Shown here: piece after piece, positions 16,766 to 25,484 of the stretch
Layout: every line of letters begins with the position of its first letter
Numbering within the stretch: the stretch's first letter is position 1
Assembly (NCBI RefSeq): GCF_000737765.1
Contig: NZ_JPRI01000001.1
Span: 682,001-746,000, forward strand
Reading direction: 5' to 3'
Source: Chryseobacterium vrystaatense
Lineage (GTDB): Bacteria > Bacteroidota > Bacteroidia > Flavobacteriales > Weeksellaceae
Length of the DNA stretch: 64,000 bases
Notes under the pieces: model-generated
Database searches by the model: none
Seen by the model: the letters and a program-made list of their open reading frames with translations, nothing else
Told to the model about the DNA's origin: nothing
Position numbers and translations under genes: made by a program

Positions 16766-17416
16766 ATGTTTATCAAGGATTATATCTCAAAAGACTTTCC
16801 GTGTTTTAGCCTTACTGACTCAATAGAATCAGCAAGGAACACATTAGAGGATTTCGGATATTCCCATATTTTCATTAAAAAGTCCCACCACTTCTACGGA
16901 GCCATCGCAGAAGATTTTCTGTATGAAGGCGAAGGGACACTGAAAGATCTTGAACATCAGATTGAGCGTTTTGCTATTCTGGAAGACAATAATATTATGG
17001 ACAGCATCCGTCTGTTCTATACCTTCAGTGCCAATGTAATCCCGGTGATCAACAAAAATGAAAAATATCTTGGGTATATTACCTGTGAAGATATTTTCCA
17101 GAATCTTTCCCGTTATCCCCTATTTTCAGAAAGCGGAGCTATCCTTACGATAGAAACACCGGCCAGAAAATACTCAATGACGGAGATCGCCAATATTGTG
17201 GAAAGCAACAACTCGAAATTCTACGGAGGGTTTATCACCTTTATGTCCGATGAAGTAATTCATGTGACCATAAAGATCAGTAACGAAAATCTTTCCTCGA
17301 TAGACGCTACTTTTGACCGGTACGATTACAGAATTGTTGAAAAATACTATTCTGATGAAAAATCAGACCTCTTTAAGGACCGGTTCGGATTTTTCCAAAA
17401 ATTCATAGAAATATAA
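16766..17416 (+). CDS. CBS-domain protein linked to nadK
   Basis: A 216-residue cytoplasmic protein. Two CBS motifs are visible: residues 15-60 (FSLTDSIESARNTLEDFGYSH) and 75-115 (NIMDSIRLFYTFSANVIPVI, then YLGYITCEDIF). CBS pairs bind adenine nucleotides in many proteins. The C-terminal 90 residues look like an ACT-type fold (YGGFITFMSD, HVTIKIS). It ends 1 base before nadK, so the two are translated together, and regulation of NAD kinase by this sensor is an inference. A TAAATTAG -7-like box ends only 4 bases before the ATG, so the message may be almost leaderless. Confidence 0.75.
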   Translation: MFIKDYISKDFPCFSLTDSIESARNTLEDFGYSHIFIKKSHHFYGAIAEDFLYEGEGTLKDLEHQIERFAILEDNNIMDSIRLFYTFSANVIPVINKNEKYLGYITCEDIFQNLSRYPLFSESGAILTIETPARKYSMTEIANIVESNNSKFYGGFITFMSDEVIHVTIKISNENLSSIDATFDRYDYRIVEKYYSDEKSDLFKDRFGFFQKFIEI

Positions 17417-17417
17417 T

Positions 17418-18284
17418 ATGAAGGCAGCCATATATTCTCAGAAAAAAGACCTCGATACTTTTTTATATTTAAGTAAGTTTATTTCAGAACTTGAAACCAG
17501 AGGCGTAAAATCTGTTCTGTACGATGAAATGGCTGAAGCGCTTCAGTTCTCAAAAATATTTGAAACATTCAACAACAAGCAGGATCTTCTCGATAAGGAA
17601 GTAGATCTTTTCTTTACTTTTGGAGGAGATGGAACAATTGTGAATTCTCTGACCTTTATCGAAGATCTGGAGATTCCTATTGTGGGGGTCAACACAGGAC
17701 GATTAGGATTTTTAGCAAGCTTTACGAAAGAAGAAGCTTTCAAAGAACTGGATGCTATTTTAAAAGGTGATGTGAAAACAAGCCGACGTGCAGTTATTGA
17801 AATAGTTTCTCCAAGATCCGATGACTTTTTTCCGTATGCACTGAATGATGTTACGGTATCCAGAAAAGAAACCACATCAATGATTACGGTAGACTCTTAC
17901 ATCAATGATGAGTTTTTAAATGTATTCTGGGGAGATGGCGTTATCGTTTCCACTCCTACAGGATCTACAGCGTACTCACTAAGCTGTGGAGGACCTATCA
18001 TTTCACCTAACAACGAAAATTTTGTCATTACACCTATTGCGCCACACAATCTGAATGTACGACCGTTAGTCGTGAATGACAGGGTAGAAATCAAATTTAA
18101 AGTGGAAAGCAGGGTACCTCAGTATTCTCTTTCACTGGATTCAAGATTGATCCATATAGAAACAGACAAAGAAATTATCATCAAAAAGGCAGATTTCCAG
18201 ATCCTTCTGGTACAGCCCAACCATTTAAGTTTCTACGAAACGATTCGTCAGAAGCTCCTTTGGGGCAGGGACAAAAGAAATTAG
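17418..18284 (+). CDS. nadK: NAD kinase
   Basis: A 288-residue NAD kinase that makes NADP from NAD and ATP. It has the hallmark GGDG at 69-72 (TFGGDGTIVNSL), NTGRLGFLASF (92-102), the ALNDVTVSR region that binds the nicotinamide riboside, and the glycine-rich STPTGSTAYSLSCGGPI. The length is normal. The start is one base after the CBS-protein stop. The strong coupling with a CBS protein is the main point of interest; fbaA follows after 71 bases. Confidence 0.95.
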   Translation: MKAAIYSQKKDLDTFLYLSKFISELETRGVKSVLYDEMAEALQFSKIFETFNNKQDLLDKEVDLFFTFGGDGTIVNSLTFIEDLEIPIVGVNTGRLGFLASFTKEEAFKELDAILKGDVKTSRRAVIEIVSPRSDDFFPYALNDVTVSRKETTSMITVDSYINDEFLNVFWGDGVIVSTPTGSTAYSLSCGGPIISPNNENFVITPIAPHNLNVRPLVVNDRVEIKFKVESRVPQYSLSLDSRLIHIETDKEIIIKKADFQILLVQPNHLSFYETIRQKLLWGRDKRN

Positions 18285-18355
18285 TAATTCCTCAAAAATG
18301 ATTACCTTTACAGGAATTTTAAAAAAGCCTAATAATTTAAAATAAAAAGTAAAAC

Positions 18356-19426
18356 ATGAGCAGAATTTTTCCGGCAGGAGTTGCCACAGGTCAATTAGTT
18401 ACTGATATTTTTCAGTACGCTAAAGAAAACAAATTTGCACTGCCTGCAGTAAACGTAATTGGTTCAAGCAATGTAAATGCTGTTATGGAAACCGCAGCGA
18501 AATTAAACTCTCCTGTAATCATCCAGTTTTCAAACGGTGGAGCAGCTTTCAACGCAGGAAAAGGATTAAGCAATGACGGTCAGAAAGCAGCAATTTTAGG
18601 ATCTATCGCTGGAGCAAAACATATTCATACTCTTGCAGAAGCTTACGGAGCAACTGTTATTTTACATACCGACCACTGTGCTAAGAAATTATTACCTTGG
18701 ATCGATGGATTATTGGATGCAAGTGAAGAGCACTACAAGCAGACAGGAAAATCTCTTTATTCTTCTCACATGCTAGACCTTTCTGAAGAGTCTTTGGAAG
18801 AGAATCTGGAAATTTCAGCTCAATATTTCGAAAGAATGGCTAAAATGCAGATGACTTTAGAGGTTGAAATCGGTGTTACAGGTGGAGAAGAAGATGGTGT
18901 GGACAATTCTGATGTGGATAATTCTAAATTATATACTCAACCGGAAGATATCGCGTATACGTATGAAAAATTAAAAGCGATTTCTGACAACTTTACCATT
19001 GCAGCAGCATTCGGTAATGTACACGGAGTTTACAAGCCAGGAAACGTGGTTCTTACCCCAAAAATCCTTGACAACTCACAGAAATATGTTCAGGAGAAAT
19101 TCGGAACAGCAGACAAACCTGTTAATTTCGTATTCCACGGTGGTTCAGGATCTTCTTTAGAAGAGATCAGAGAAGCCATCGACTACGGGGTTATCAAAAT
19201 GAATATCGACACTGACCTTCAGTTTGCTTATACGGAAGGCGTGAGAGATTATATGGTGAACAACATTGATTATTTAAGAGCACAAATCGGAAACCCTGAA
19301 GGAGCAGAAAAACCAAACAAGAAATTCTATGACCCAAGAGTTTGGGTGAGAAAAGGTGAAGAAACTTTCTCTACAAGACTGGTTAAAGCGTTTGAAGACT
19401 TAAATAACGTAAATACTTTAAAATAA
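18356..19426 (+). CDS. fbaA: Class II fructose-bisphosphate aldolase
   Basis: A 356-residue zinc-dependent aldolase that splits fructose 1,6-bisphosphate into dihydroxyacetone phosphate and glyceraldehyde 3-phosphate. The HTDHC motif at 104-108 has the catalytic Asp and a zinc His. Others are EVEIGVTGGEEDGVDNS (res 174 on), FGNVHGVY with a zinc His, and FHGGSGSS for phosphate binding. It matches the longer class IIA form of E. coli type. The gene has codons typical of high expression. It is followed by a long inverted repeat and the accD promoter. Confidence 0.95.
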   Translation: MSRIFPAGVATGQLVTDIFQYAKENKFALPAVNVIGSSNVNAVMETAAKLNSPVIIQFSNGGAAFNAGKGLSNDGQKAAILGSIAGAKHIHTLAEAYGATVILHTDHCAKKLLPWIDGLLDASEEHYKQTGKSLYSSHMLDLSEESLEENLEISAQYFERMAKMQMTLEVEIGVTGGEEDGVDNSDVDNSKLYTQPEDIAYTYEKLKAISDNFTIAAAFGNVHGVYKPGNVVLTPKILDNSQKYVQEKFGTADKPVNFVFHGGSGSSLEEIREAIDYGVIKMNIDTDLQFAYTEGVRDYMVNNIDYLRAQIGNPEGAEKPNKKFYDPRVWVRKGEETFSTRLVKAFEDLNNVNTLK

Positions 19427-19438
19427 GAACTGTACATT

Positions 19439-19487
19439 TGTATTAATGTAAAAAGTATTCATAACGGATATTGTTTACATTAATACA
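19439..19487. repeat. 14-bp perfect inverted repeat upstream of accD
   Basis: TGTATTAATGTAAA (19439-19452) and TTTACATTAATACA (19474-19487) are exact reverse complements around a 21-base loop. The right arm fills the spacer of the accD promoter. There is no T-run, so a simple terminator for fbaA is unlikely; an operator is possible. Confidence 0.6.
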
Positions 19488-19498
19488 TTTTACATTTA
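19471..19498 (+). promoter_or_regulatory. Promoter of accD
   Basis: TTG (19471-19473), a 17-base spacer and TACATTTA (19491-19498), 18 bases before the ATG at 19517. The spacer is occupied by one arm of the inverted repeat at 19439-19487. Confidence 0.55.
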
Positions 19499-19516
19499 TA
19501 CCCTAATACAAAGAAA

Positions 19517-20371
19517 ATGGCATTCGACTGGTTTAAAAGAAAAGCAAAAAACATTACCACCTCTACTGATGAAAAAAAGGATGTTCCCAAAGGCCTTTGG
19601 CATCAGACTCCATCAGGAAAAATAGTGGAGCATGATGAATTGAGAAGAAACAGCTACGTTTCTCCTGAAGACGGATTTCACGTAAGAATAGGAAGTGCAG
19701 AATTTTTTGAGATCCTTTTTGACGAAGGTAAGTTCACTGAACTGGATGCCAATGTGGAAAGTATTGATATCTTAAACTTCAAGGATACGAAACCTTACAA
19801 AGACCGTCTAAAAGAAGTAAGAGCAAAAACAAAACTTACAGACTCTATCAGAAATGCTGTAGGAACCGTAAAAGGAACTGAGATGGTAGTTTCATGTATG
19901 GATTTCGCTTTTATCGGTGGATCTTTAGGTTCTGTAATGGGTGAAAAAATCAGAAGAGCAGTGGATTACTGTATCGCCAACAAACTTCCGTACATGATTA
20001 TCTGTCAGTCCGGAGGAGCGAGAATGCAGGAGGCAACCTACTCTCTGATGCAGCTTGCAAAAGTACAGGCTAAGCTTGCTCAGCTTTCTGAAGCTGGACT
20101 TCTATATATCGCCTACCTTTGTGACCCTACATTTGGAGGAATTACAGCTTCTTTTGCGATGACCGCTGATATTATCATGGCTGAGCCAGGAGCATTAATC
20201 GGTTTTGCAGGTCCTAGAGTTATCCGTGAAACGATCGGAAGAGATCTTCCTGAAGGTTTCCAGACCTCTGAATTCCTACAGGAAAAAGGATTTGTAGATT
20301 TCATCGTAAAAAGAACTGAAATTAAAGATACCGTAGCCAAAACAGTAAATTTATTGGCTGTAAACGCTTAA
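19517..20371 (+). CDS. accD: Acetyl-CoA carboxylase carboxyltransferase beta subunit
   Basis: A 284-residue AccD which with AccA moves the carboxyl group from biotin to acetyl-CoA to make malonyl-CoA for fatty acid synthesis. The crotonase-like core is complete: [56 protein letters not shown] and [11 protein letters not shown]. The N-terminal region aligns with the zinc ribbon ([18 protein letters not shown]), but all four zinc Cys of the E. coli enzyme are replaced, so the metal site is lost. accA is not in the window. It has its own promoter. Confidence 0.94.
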   Translation: MAFDWFKRKAKNITTSTDEKKDVPKGLWHQTPSGKIVEHDELRRNSYVSPEDGFHVRIGSAEFFEILFDEGKFTELDANVESIDILNFKDTKPYKDRLKEVRAKTKLTDSIRNAVGTVKGTEMVVSCMDFAFIGGSLGSVMGEKIRRAVDYCIANKLPYMIICQSGGARMQEATYSLMQLAKVQAKLAQLSEAGLLYIAYLCDPTFGGITASFAMTADIIMAEPGALIGFAGPRVIRETIGRDLPEGFQTSEFLQEKGFVDFIVKRTEIKDTVAKTVNLLAVNA

Positions 20372-20425
20372 GATTTGTAACAAACACTATACAGTCTCTC
20401 TCTAATTAGGGAGAGATTTTTATTT

Positions 20426-20935
20426 ATGAGGACTTTTAAGATATTTTTTAATACCATCCGAAGCATGAGCCTGAAAAAGATCATGCGTCTTTTATCACTG
20501 CTCCTTCCCCATCCTCTTTTTGCATTATTAAGTTTTCATGCAACGGTTCAGGCTTTTGCTATTGCACAGAAAAAATTTCCTAAAACAGCCTCCAATAACG
20601 GGATAGGAAATGCATTCCGACATGCACTGTGGTGCTGTTTCATCATGATGTACTGCTGCAAGGTTTCCTCACCGGAAAAAGCACTGAGCTTCTGCAAAAG
20701 AATTACGGATATGCATGAAGAACTGTTTCCTAACCAACCTCTGGAAACCAAAATGGATCTTCACAACAACAAAATTGGTATGGATTATTTCATGGAACTC
20801 CTTCCGGGCATTCACCGTCAGTTTTTTGAGAAAAGCTTTTTTATCGACAGCCTGGTCAAGAAAATGGATGATGCAAAGGTGTTAAAAAATCTGGATGATC
20901 ATTTTGAGGGACATCTCGTTTATCTGGAAGAGTAA
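20426..20935 (+). CDS. DUF6973-like protein
   Basis: A 169-residue protein with a hydrophobic N-terminal third (about 18-55). The core NAFRHALWCCFIMMYC (66-81) followed by KRITDMHEELFPNQP and KMDLHNNKIGMDYF matches the pattern I associate with DUF6973: two His/Asn-containing blocks that look like a metal-binding or hydrolase site. The function is unknown. It begins 54 bases after accD. Possible alternative start: ATG at 20465 (MSLKKIM), which would leave the motifs intact. Confidence 0.65.
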   Translation: MRTFKIFFNTIRSMSLKKIMRLLSLLLPHPLFALLSFHATVQAFAIAQKKFPKTASNNGIGNAFRHALWCCFIMMYCCKVSSPEKALSFCKRITDMHEELFPNQPLETKMDLHNNKIGMDYFMELLPGIHRQFFEKSFFIDSLVKKMDDAKVLKNLDDHFEGHLVYLEE

Positions 20936-21088
20936 TTTCTTTTATTCTCACTGTAAAATCATAAAATTCTTATTCAAAATAACATTTTAGACTGCTTAAT
21001 TGAGTTTAATATAATTCTGTATTGAAATATACATGAGATGAAAATCAACGATTTTCACAAACTTAAGGGTTTAAAAAACTTTGTCTCT

Positions 21089-21118
21089 TTGTGGTTTAAA
21101 GTTTTTTTGATAAGTTTA
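21089..21118 (+). promoter_or_regulatory. Promoter of the nucleoside-gate transporter
   Basis: TTG (21089-21091), a 19-base spacer and TAAGTTTA (21111-21118), 19 bases before the ATG at 21138. The remainder of the 202-base gap shows nothing else. Confidence 0.5.
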
Positions 21119-21137
21119 ACAATCTTAATTCAATTAA

Positions 21138-22541
21138 ATGGTCCTCAGCAGAATTTGGTCGGCTTTCATTATCATTGCCATTGCCATTGCCAGTATTAAA
21201 TACGTTTCGTCAGGCCACTACAAAACCATCTTCAATGATATGGTCGTAGGGAAAGGCGGTGACACGGTTCAGATCGCCTCACAGCCGATAAGCTCACTTA
21301 CTCCAATGGTAAGGGACAGTCTGATGAAAAACAATGATTTTGCAGACCGCAGAATCCATTACAAAACAGATTCTTTAAAACAGAATGTTAAAGTCTACAG
21401 AGTTCAGGAAGCGGACGGTGTGATCGGAACCTCTGAAACAGCTGTAAAAATATGCATTGGCCTGATTGGAATCATGACTCTTTTTATGGGATTCATGAGT
21501 ATTGCTGAGAAAGCAGGCGGGATTAATCTTTTAAGCCGTTTAATCCAACCATTCTTCTCAAAATTATTTCCTGACATTCCTAAAAACCACCCGGCTTTCG
21601 GACATATGCTGATGAATTTCAGTGCTAATCTATTAGGACTGGATAACGCAGCCACTCCGTTTGGTCTAAAAGCTATGGAAAGTCTTCAGACTTTAAACCC
21701 CAATAAAGATACCGCAAGCAATTCGCAGATCATGTTTCTGTGTCTTCATGCAGGGGGAATGACATTAATTCCTGTTTCTATTATTGCTTTGAGGGCTTCT
21801 GCCGGATCCAAAAATCCCACAGATATTTTTCTATACTGCATGATTGCCACTTTTGCGGCAACTTTAGCAGCGATGATCATTGTTTCCATTTATCAGAAAA
21901 TCAATTTATTAAAACCTGCTGTTCTTGCTTATGTAGGTGGAGTCTCGGTACTTATCGGCCTTCTTGTATGGTATTTGACAGGGCTGAACAAAACCGACCT
22001 GGATACTTTCAGCCAGGTTTTAAGTAATGGGTTGATTCTTTTCATCTTCCTTGCGATCGTTCTGGGAGCTGTTTATAAAAAAATCAATGTTTTTGATGCT
22101 TTTATCGAGGGTGCTAAGGAAGGATTTACAACCTGTGTTAAAATTATTCCCTATTTAGTAGGAATGCTGATTGCCATTTCTTTATTGAGAACTTCAGGTG
22201 TTTTTGATGTGGTTATTGATGGAATGAAATGGGTCGCCAATACTCTGGGAACAGATCCAAGATTTGTAGACGGCCTTCCAACTGCGTTAATCAAACCACT
22301 TTCCGGTTCCGGAGCCAGAGGAATGATGGTGGATACAATGGCTACATTCGGACCGGATAGTTTTCAGGGGAAATTAGCAGCCGTTCTTCAGGGAAGCTCA
22401 GATACGACGTTTTACGTCATTGCGGTTTACTTCGGAGCAGTAGCCGTCAAGAACACAAGATATACGGTAATTGCTATGCTTCTGGCGGATTTGGTGGGGG
22501 TTATTACCTCTATTGTGCTGGCGTATTTATTTTTCGCATAA
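21138..22541 (+). CDS. Nucleoside-recognition (Gate) membrane protein, SpmA-SpmB fusion
   Basis: A 467-residue membrane protein with about ten helices and two Gate domains. The N-terminal half contains IGIMTLFMGFMSIAEKAG and NFSANLLGLDNAATPFGLKAME, typical of SpmA; the C-terminal half has EGAKEGFTTCVKIIPYLVGM and KPLSGSGARGMMVDTM, typical of SpmB. A periplasmic loop of about 70 residues lies after the first helix. In spore formers SpmA and SpmB are separate; here they are one chain. This organism does not look like a spore former, so transport of a nucleoside-like or other small molecule is the likely role. The ligand is unknown. Confidence 0.85.
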   Translation: MVLSRIWSAFIIIAIAIASIKYVSSGHYKTIFNDMVVGKGGDTVQIASQPISSLTPMVRDSLMKNNDFADRRIHYKTDSLKQNVKVYRVQEADGVIGTSETAVKICIGLIGIMTLFMGFMSIAEKAGGINLLSRLIQPFFSKLFPDIPKNHPAFGHMLMNFSANLLGLDNAATPFGLKAMESLQTLNPNKDTASNSQIMFLCLHAGGMTLIPVSIIALRASAGSKNPTDIFLYCMIATFAATLAAMIIVSIYQKINLLKPAVLAYVGGVSVLIGLLVWYLTGLNKTDLDTFSQVLSNGLILFIFLAIVLGAVYKKINVFDAFIEGAKEGFTTCVKIIPYLVGMLIAISLLRTSGVFDVVIDGMKWVANTLGTDPRFVDGLPTALIKPLSGSGARGMMVDTMATFGPDSFQGKLAAVLQGSSDTTFYVIAVYFGAVAVKNTRYTVIAMLLADLVGVITSIVLAYLFFA

Positions 22542-22787
22542 TTTGTTGTCAAAGGAGATTTCATTGGATTTCTGATTTATTCTCAGGCACGTTGTGATGA
22601 AACTGTAAGCCAGTTATCAAAAATCGTAAAGGTCTATCCTGAGCAAGATGAAAAATTCCAGGAAAAACTAAATTAATATCAGCTTTTAGGAAGAAAAAAA
22701 ATAATTTATTAAAATATGTCCAATTAAACTGGCGCACCCAGGCTACAAAACAAGCAACAAGAAACCAGCAACTAAAAAAAGTCAACT

Positions 22788-23180
22788 ATGATCACAGATA
22801 AAGAATTCACATTAAGATTAATACGTCAGTTAACACAAGCATTGGAAAAACTGATCTTAGACAAACCTGAGGAAAGTCTGATGCAGAAAGAACTGGATTT
22901 TGATACTTTAATGAAAGATATTTTCAAGATAGATTTCACTGCTATTTCTTCAAAAACCAAAGAAGAGATCATTGCGATTGTCAGCGAAAGACAGGAAAGA
23001 GATCACAAAGATTATTATGAAATGCTGGGGAATCTTTTCTACTTCAAAGGGAAACAGGATGATAATAAGGACTTTTTAGACAAGTCAAAAACATTTTATG
23101 AACTTTATCTTCAGACCAGCGGAATTTTTGCCCTCCCGGTAATCAACAGAATTAATGAAATAAAAAAAGCACTTGAATAA
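22788..23180 (+). CDS. Uncharacterised helical protein, DUF6483-like
   Basis: A 130-residue, wholly helical, charged cytoplasmic protein. The beginning TLRLIRQLTQALEKLIL followed by an acidic region and a later TPR-like stretch (YYEMLGNLFYFKGKQ, KTFYELYLQTSG) resembles proteins labelled DUF6483, but I am not sure of that. No catalytic residues. It stands alone, 246 bases after the transporter, and is followed by a terminator. A minus-strand opening in the gap before it was judged not a gene. Confidence 0.6.
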   Translation: MITDKEFTLRLIRQLTQALEKLILDKPEESLMQKELDFDTLMKDIFKIDFTAISSKTKEEIIAIVSERQERDHKDYYEMLGNLFYFKGKQDDNKDFLDKSKTFYELYLQTSGIFALPVINRINEIKKALE

Positions 23181-23189
23181 AGTGCTTTT
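23165..23189. terminator. Convergent terminator before tonB
   Basis: AAAAGCACTT (23165-23174) and AAGTGCTTTT (23180-23189) form a perfect 10-bp stem with a 5-base loop and A/T runs on both sides. It serves the helical protein and the exbB-exbD-tonB operon. Confidence 0.7.
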
Positions 23190-23194
23190 GTATT

Positions 23195-24082
23195 TTAGAA
23201 TGTGATTTTATAACTTCCGGTTGAGGAGGTACTTGCTTTTTCAGCTTTTACATATTTCTTGACCCACGCTACCCCGGTAGAAGAGATACAGGGATCTGAT
23301 GTGCCTCCTGTCCTTCTGGCAGAAACAACATTTCCAGCTTTATCTACGGTATAAGCTATTGTAATAGTTCCACTTGCAGTACAGCTGTTGCTGGGCTGGG
23401 CTCCTCCTCTTCCCATCGTTCCCGGTATATATCCTATCAGTTTTCGGTCTATTCCTACTTTACTGTCTCCATTGCCGTCACCTCCTAAAGGATCTCCGGC
23501 ATTTCCTATACCTTCACCCGTTCCCTGGCTTCCTGCTTTGGTTCCTCTCCCTCTGATCAGGTTTCCGATGGCTGCTGTTCCCTTTCCGTCACCATTTCCG
23601 GTTTTAGAGTTCGCTGTAGTTGCACCCGTTTTTTTTGTATTTTTTGAAGCACTTGCACTTGTTGCGGTCTTCTTATCTGTTTTTTTAGATTCTTCTTTCT
23701 TAGGAACGCTAACTTTAGAATTGGTTCCGGTAATTACTTTTTCCTTTACCTCTGCTTTCTTTGGTTCTGCTGCCGGCTCAGGTTTTATCACCGTTTTCGT
23801 TTCCGGCACAGGAGTTTCAGCGGGTTCAGGAGTTACTTCTTCCGTAGCTGCAGCTAAACTTCCCGGTTGATCTGCGGGCTCTTCAATGCCATTTCCATTT
23901 CTGTTATCACCGAAATTAACCAGCATTGTCGTAATCACTTCATCCGGCTGCTTATCTATTTCAGGCTTTAATTTATATAGGAAAACAAAAAGCAGAATCC
24001 CGCACCAGATAAGAATAGAAAGTATTGCACTTTTTATCCTGTCCTTGTTTTGCTCGTTTTTGTCTACGGTGTAACTTTTCAT
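23195..24082 (-). CDS. tonB: Energy transducer TonB
   Basis: A 295-residue TonB-like protein. The cytoplasmic start (about 1-16) is followed by one membrane helix (17-38: ILSILIWCGILLFVFLY). Then comes a Pro/Glu/Lys/Thr-rich spacer to about 150, a Gly-rich stretch (GNGDGKGT, RGRGTKAGSQG), and a compact C-terminal domain with TITIAYTVDKAGNVVSARR and a pair of Cys that may form a disulfide. It would carry proton-motive energy from ExbB/ExbD to outer-membrane receptors. It is last in the exbB-exbD-tonB operon; ExbD ends 33 bases before its start. Confidence 0.85.
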   Translation of the reverse strand: MKSYTVDKNEQNKDRIKSAILSILIWCGILLFVFLYKLKPEIDKQPDEVITTMLVNFGDNRNGNGIEEPADQPGSLAAATEEVTPEPAETPVPETKTVIKPEPAAEPKKAEVKEKVITGTNSKVSVPKKEESKKTDKKTATSASASKNTKKTGATTANSKTGNGDGKGTAAIGNLIRGRGTKAGSQGTGEGIGNAGDPLGGDGNGDSKVGIDRKLIGYIPGTMGRGGAQPSNSCTASGTITIAYTVDKAGNVVSARRTGGTSDPCISSTGVAWVKKYVKAEKASTSSTGSYKITF

Positions 24083-24115
24083 TTTAAATGATTCTTTCCG
24101 GATGTTCCGGACAGG

Positions 24116-24514
24116 TTATTTATCTTTAACTGTTGCAATAGCAATATTAAATTTATTCTTTTCAGCGATTTCCATGGCAAAAACAACATCTTTATGCATG
24201 GTATTTTCATCGGCTCTGATGGTAAAAGATTTATTCGTCTGACCCGTTAATTTACTGACAATAACAGACTCCAACTGCTCTCTCGCCACTGGATTATCAT
24301 CTACAAAATAAGATCCGTCCGGTTTAATACTTACCGTCAGAGGGTTGGGAATATTATCTTCAACTGCTCCCGCTTTTGGTAACTTCACATCAATAGCGCT
24401 TTGATTGGCTGCTGATGAAGTGATCATAAAGAATATCAGCATAAGCAAGATAACATCGGTCATCGCTGCCAAACTGAATTCGGGATTCGCTTTATTTCTT
24501 CTCTGAATTTTCAT
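24116..24514 (-). CDS. exbD: Biopolymer transport protein ExbD/TolR
   Basis: A 132-residue ExbD/TolR-type protein. A short cytoplasmic N-terminus leads into one membrane helix holding the essential Asp at residue 20 (MTDVILLMLIFFM). The periplasmic domain has VDVKLPKAG-like (AIDVKLPKAGA), VSIKPDGSYFVDD and TIRADENTMHKDVV. With ExbB it forms the proton-driven motor that powers TonB. It sits between exbB (95 bases upstream) and tonB (33 bases downstream). Confidence 0.92.
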   Translation of the reverse strand: MKIQRRNKANPEFSLAAMTDVILLMLIFFMITSSAANQSAIDVKLPKAGAVEDNIPNPLTVSIKPDGSYFVDDNPVAREQLESVIVSKLTGQTNKSFTIRADENTMHKDVVFAMEIAEKNKFNIAIATVKDK

Positions 24515-24609
24515 CTGTTTCTTTTTACTTTTTTAATGGTCAGATGGAATCGCTTTATCTACTTCTGTCTGAAAGAAAATATCTTTGTAAGCGATTTCAT
24601 AAGAAAGAT

Positions 24610-25314
24610 TTATAAAGGTTTGTTGATAAGGTCTAAAAATTCTCCGGACATATTCTGTGCTTTCAGTACAAATCTGTCTATTCTTGTTAAAAGAATATTG
24701 TAGAAAAAGTTAGCAGGAATCGCCACAGCCAAACCTACTGCCGTCTGTCCTAATGCTGTATAAATACCCTCAGACAATGTTTTCGGCGAGAAAGAACCTG
24801 TAGCATGAGACAGATTGAAGAATGCAATGATCATCCCGATAACGGTCCCAAGAAGTCCCAGCATCGGAGCGATACTCGGTACTACAGCCAAGAGGTTAAG
24901 GTTTTTTTCCATATTGGCTACTTCTATCTGTGCCTGAGATTCCATAGCACTTACAATATCCGAAACAGGTCGCCCCAGTCTTGAAATTCCTTTTTCCAAA
25001 ATTCTTCCTTCCGGAGAGTTCTGTTTTTTAGCATAATCTGCTGCCGCTTCCATCTTTCCTTCTTTGATAAAATCTTCAATATTCTCCATGAAATTGGTAT
25101 CTGTTTTTGAAGTCAGCCTTTTGATAAAGAAAAAACGTTCAAAAAAAAGATACAGAGAAAATACACCCAAAGCCAAAACGATAAACATCACTATTTTAGC
25201 GAAAGCCCCACCATGGAACATAATTTTCCAAAATGAAAATTCTAAATCGTCTGTTGCCACTGCCGGAGCAGTAATCTGTGCAAATAAAATCTGAGTAAGT
25301 TCCGTTAACAGCAT
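24610..25314 (-). CDS. exbB: ExbB/TolQ/MotA family proton channel
   Basis: A 234-residue inner-membrane protein. The first helix (about 37-57) is followed by a cytoplasmic region with the family's FMENIEDFIKEGK and a long helix. Two further helices lie in LLGLLGTVIGMIIAFFNL (about 152-169) and ALGQTAVGLAVAIPANFFYN (187-206), the latter with the conserved Thr that lines the proton path. It is the first gene of the operon with exbD and tonB. A minus-strand -7 box lies 30 bases upstream. Confidence 0.92.
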   Translation of the reverse strand: MLLTELTQILFAQITAPAVATDDLEFSFWKIMFHGGAFAKIVMFIVLALGVFSLYLFFERFFFIKRLTSKTDTNFMENIEDFIKEGKMEAAADYAKKQNSPEGRILEKGISRLGRPVSDIVSAMESQAQIEVANMEKNLNLLAVVPSIAPMLGLLGTVIGMIIAFFNLSHATGSFSPKTLSEGIYTALGQTAVGLAVAIPANFFYNILLTRIDRFVLKAQNMSGEFLDLINKPL

Positions 25315-25343
25315 TAATGTGAATTTTTATAAAATTTTAACGA

Positions 25344-25351
25344 CAAATGTA
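25344..25351 (-). promoter_or_regulatory. -7 element of the exbB-exbD-tonB operon
   Basis: The minus strand reads TACATTTG, an exact TAnnTTTG match, 29 bases upstream of the exbB ATG. No TTG at the normal distance. Confidence 0.4.
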
Positions 25352-25484
25352 GTGGAATATTATGAATTGCTCTCTTAAAAAATGCTTAAAAACAACTTAA
25401 AGTTTGTTATGATTTAAAGACAGCAAATTTCTTTCCAAAAGAAATTTTGAAAAGAAATTCGATATAAAAAGGATGAAAAAGAGG

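Noticed and set aside
22561-22785. Minus-strand opening of 74 residues between the Gate transporter and the 22788 gene
   Set aside because: Aromatic-rich, no family pattern, no -7 box and no A-rich start; it looks like chance in AT-rich DNA.
23388-23870. 160-residue opening opposite tonB
   Set aside because: It mirrors the Pro/Gly/Lys-rich spacer of TonB and is an antisense shadow.
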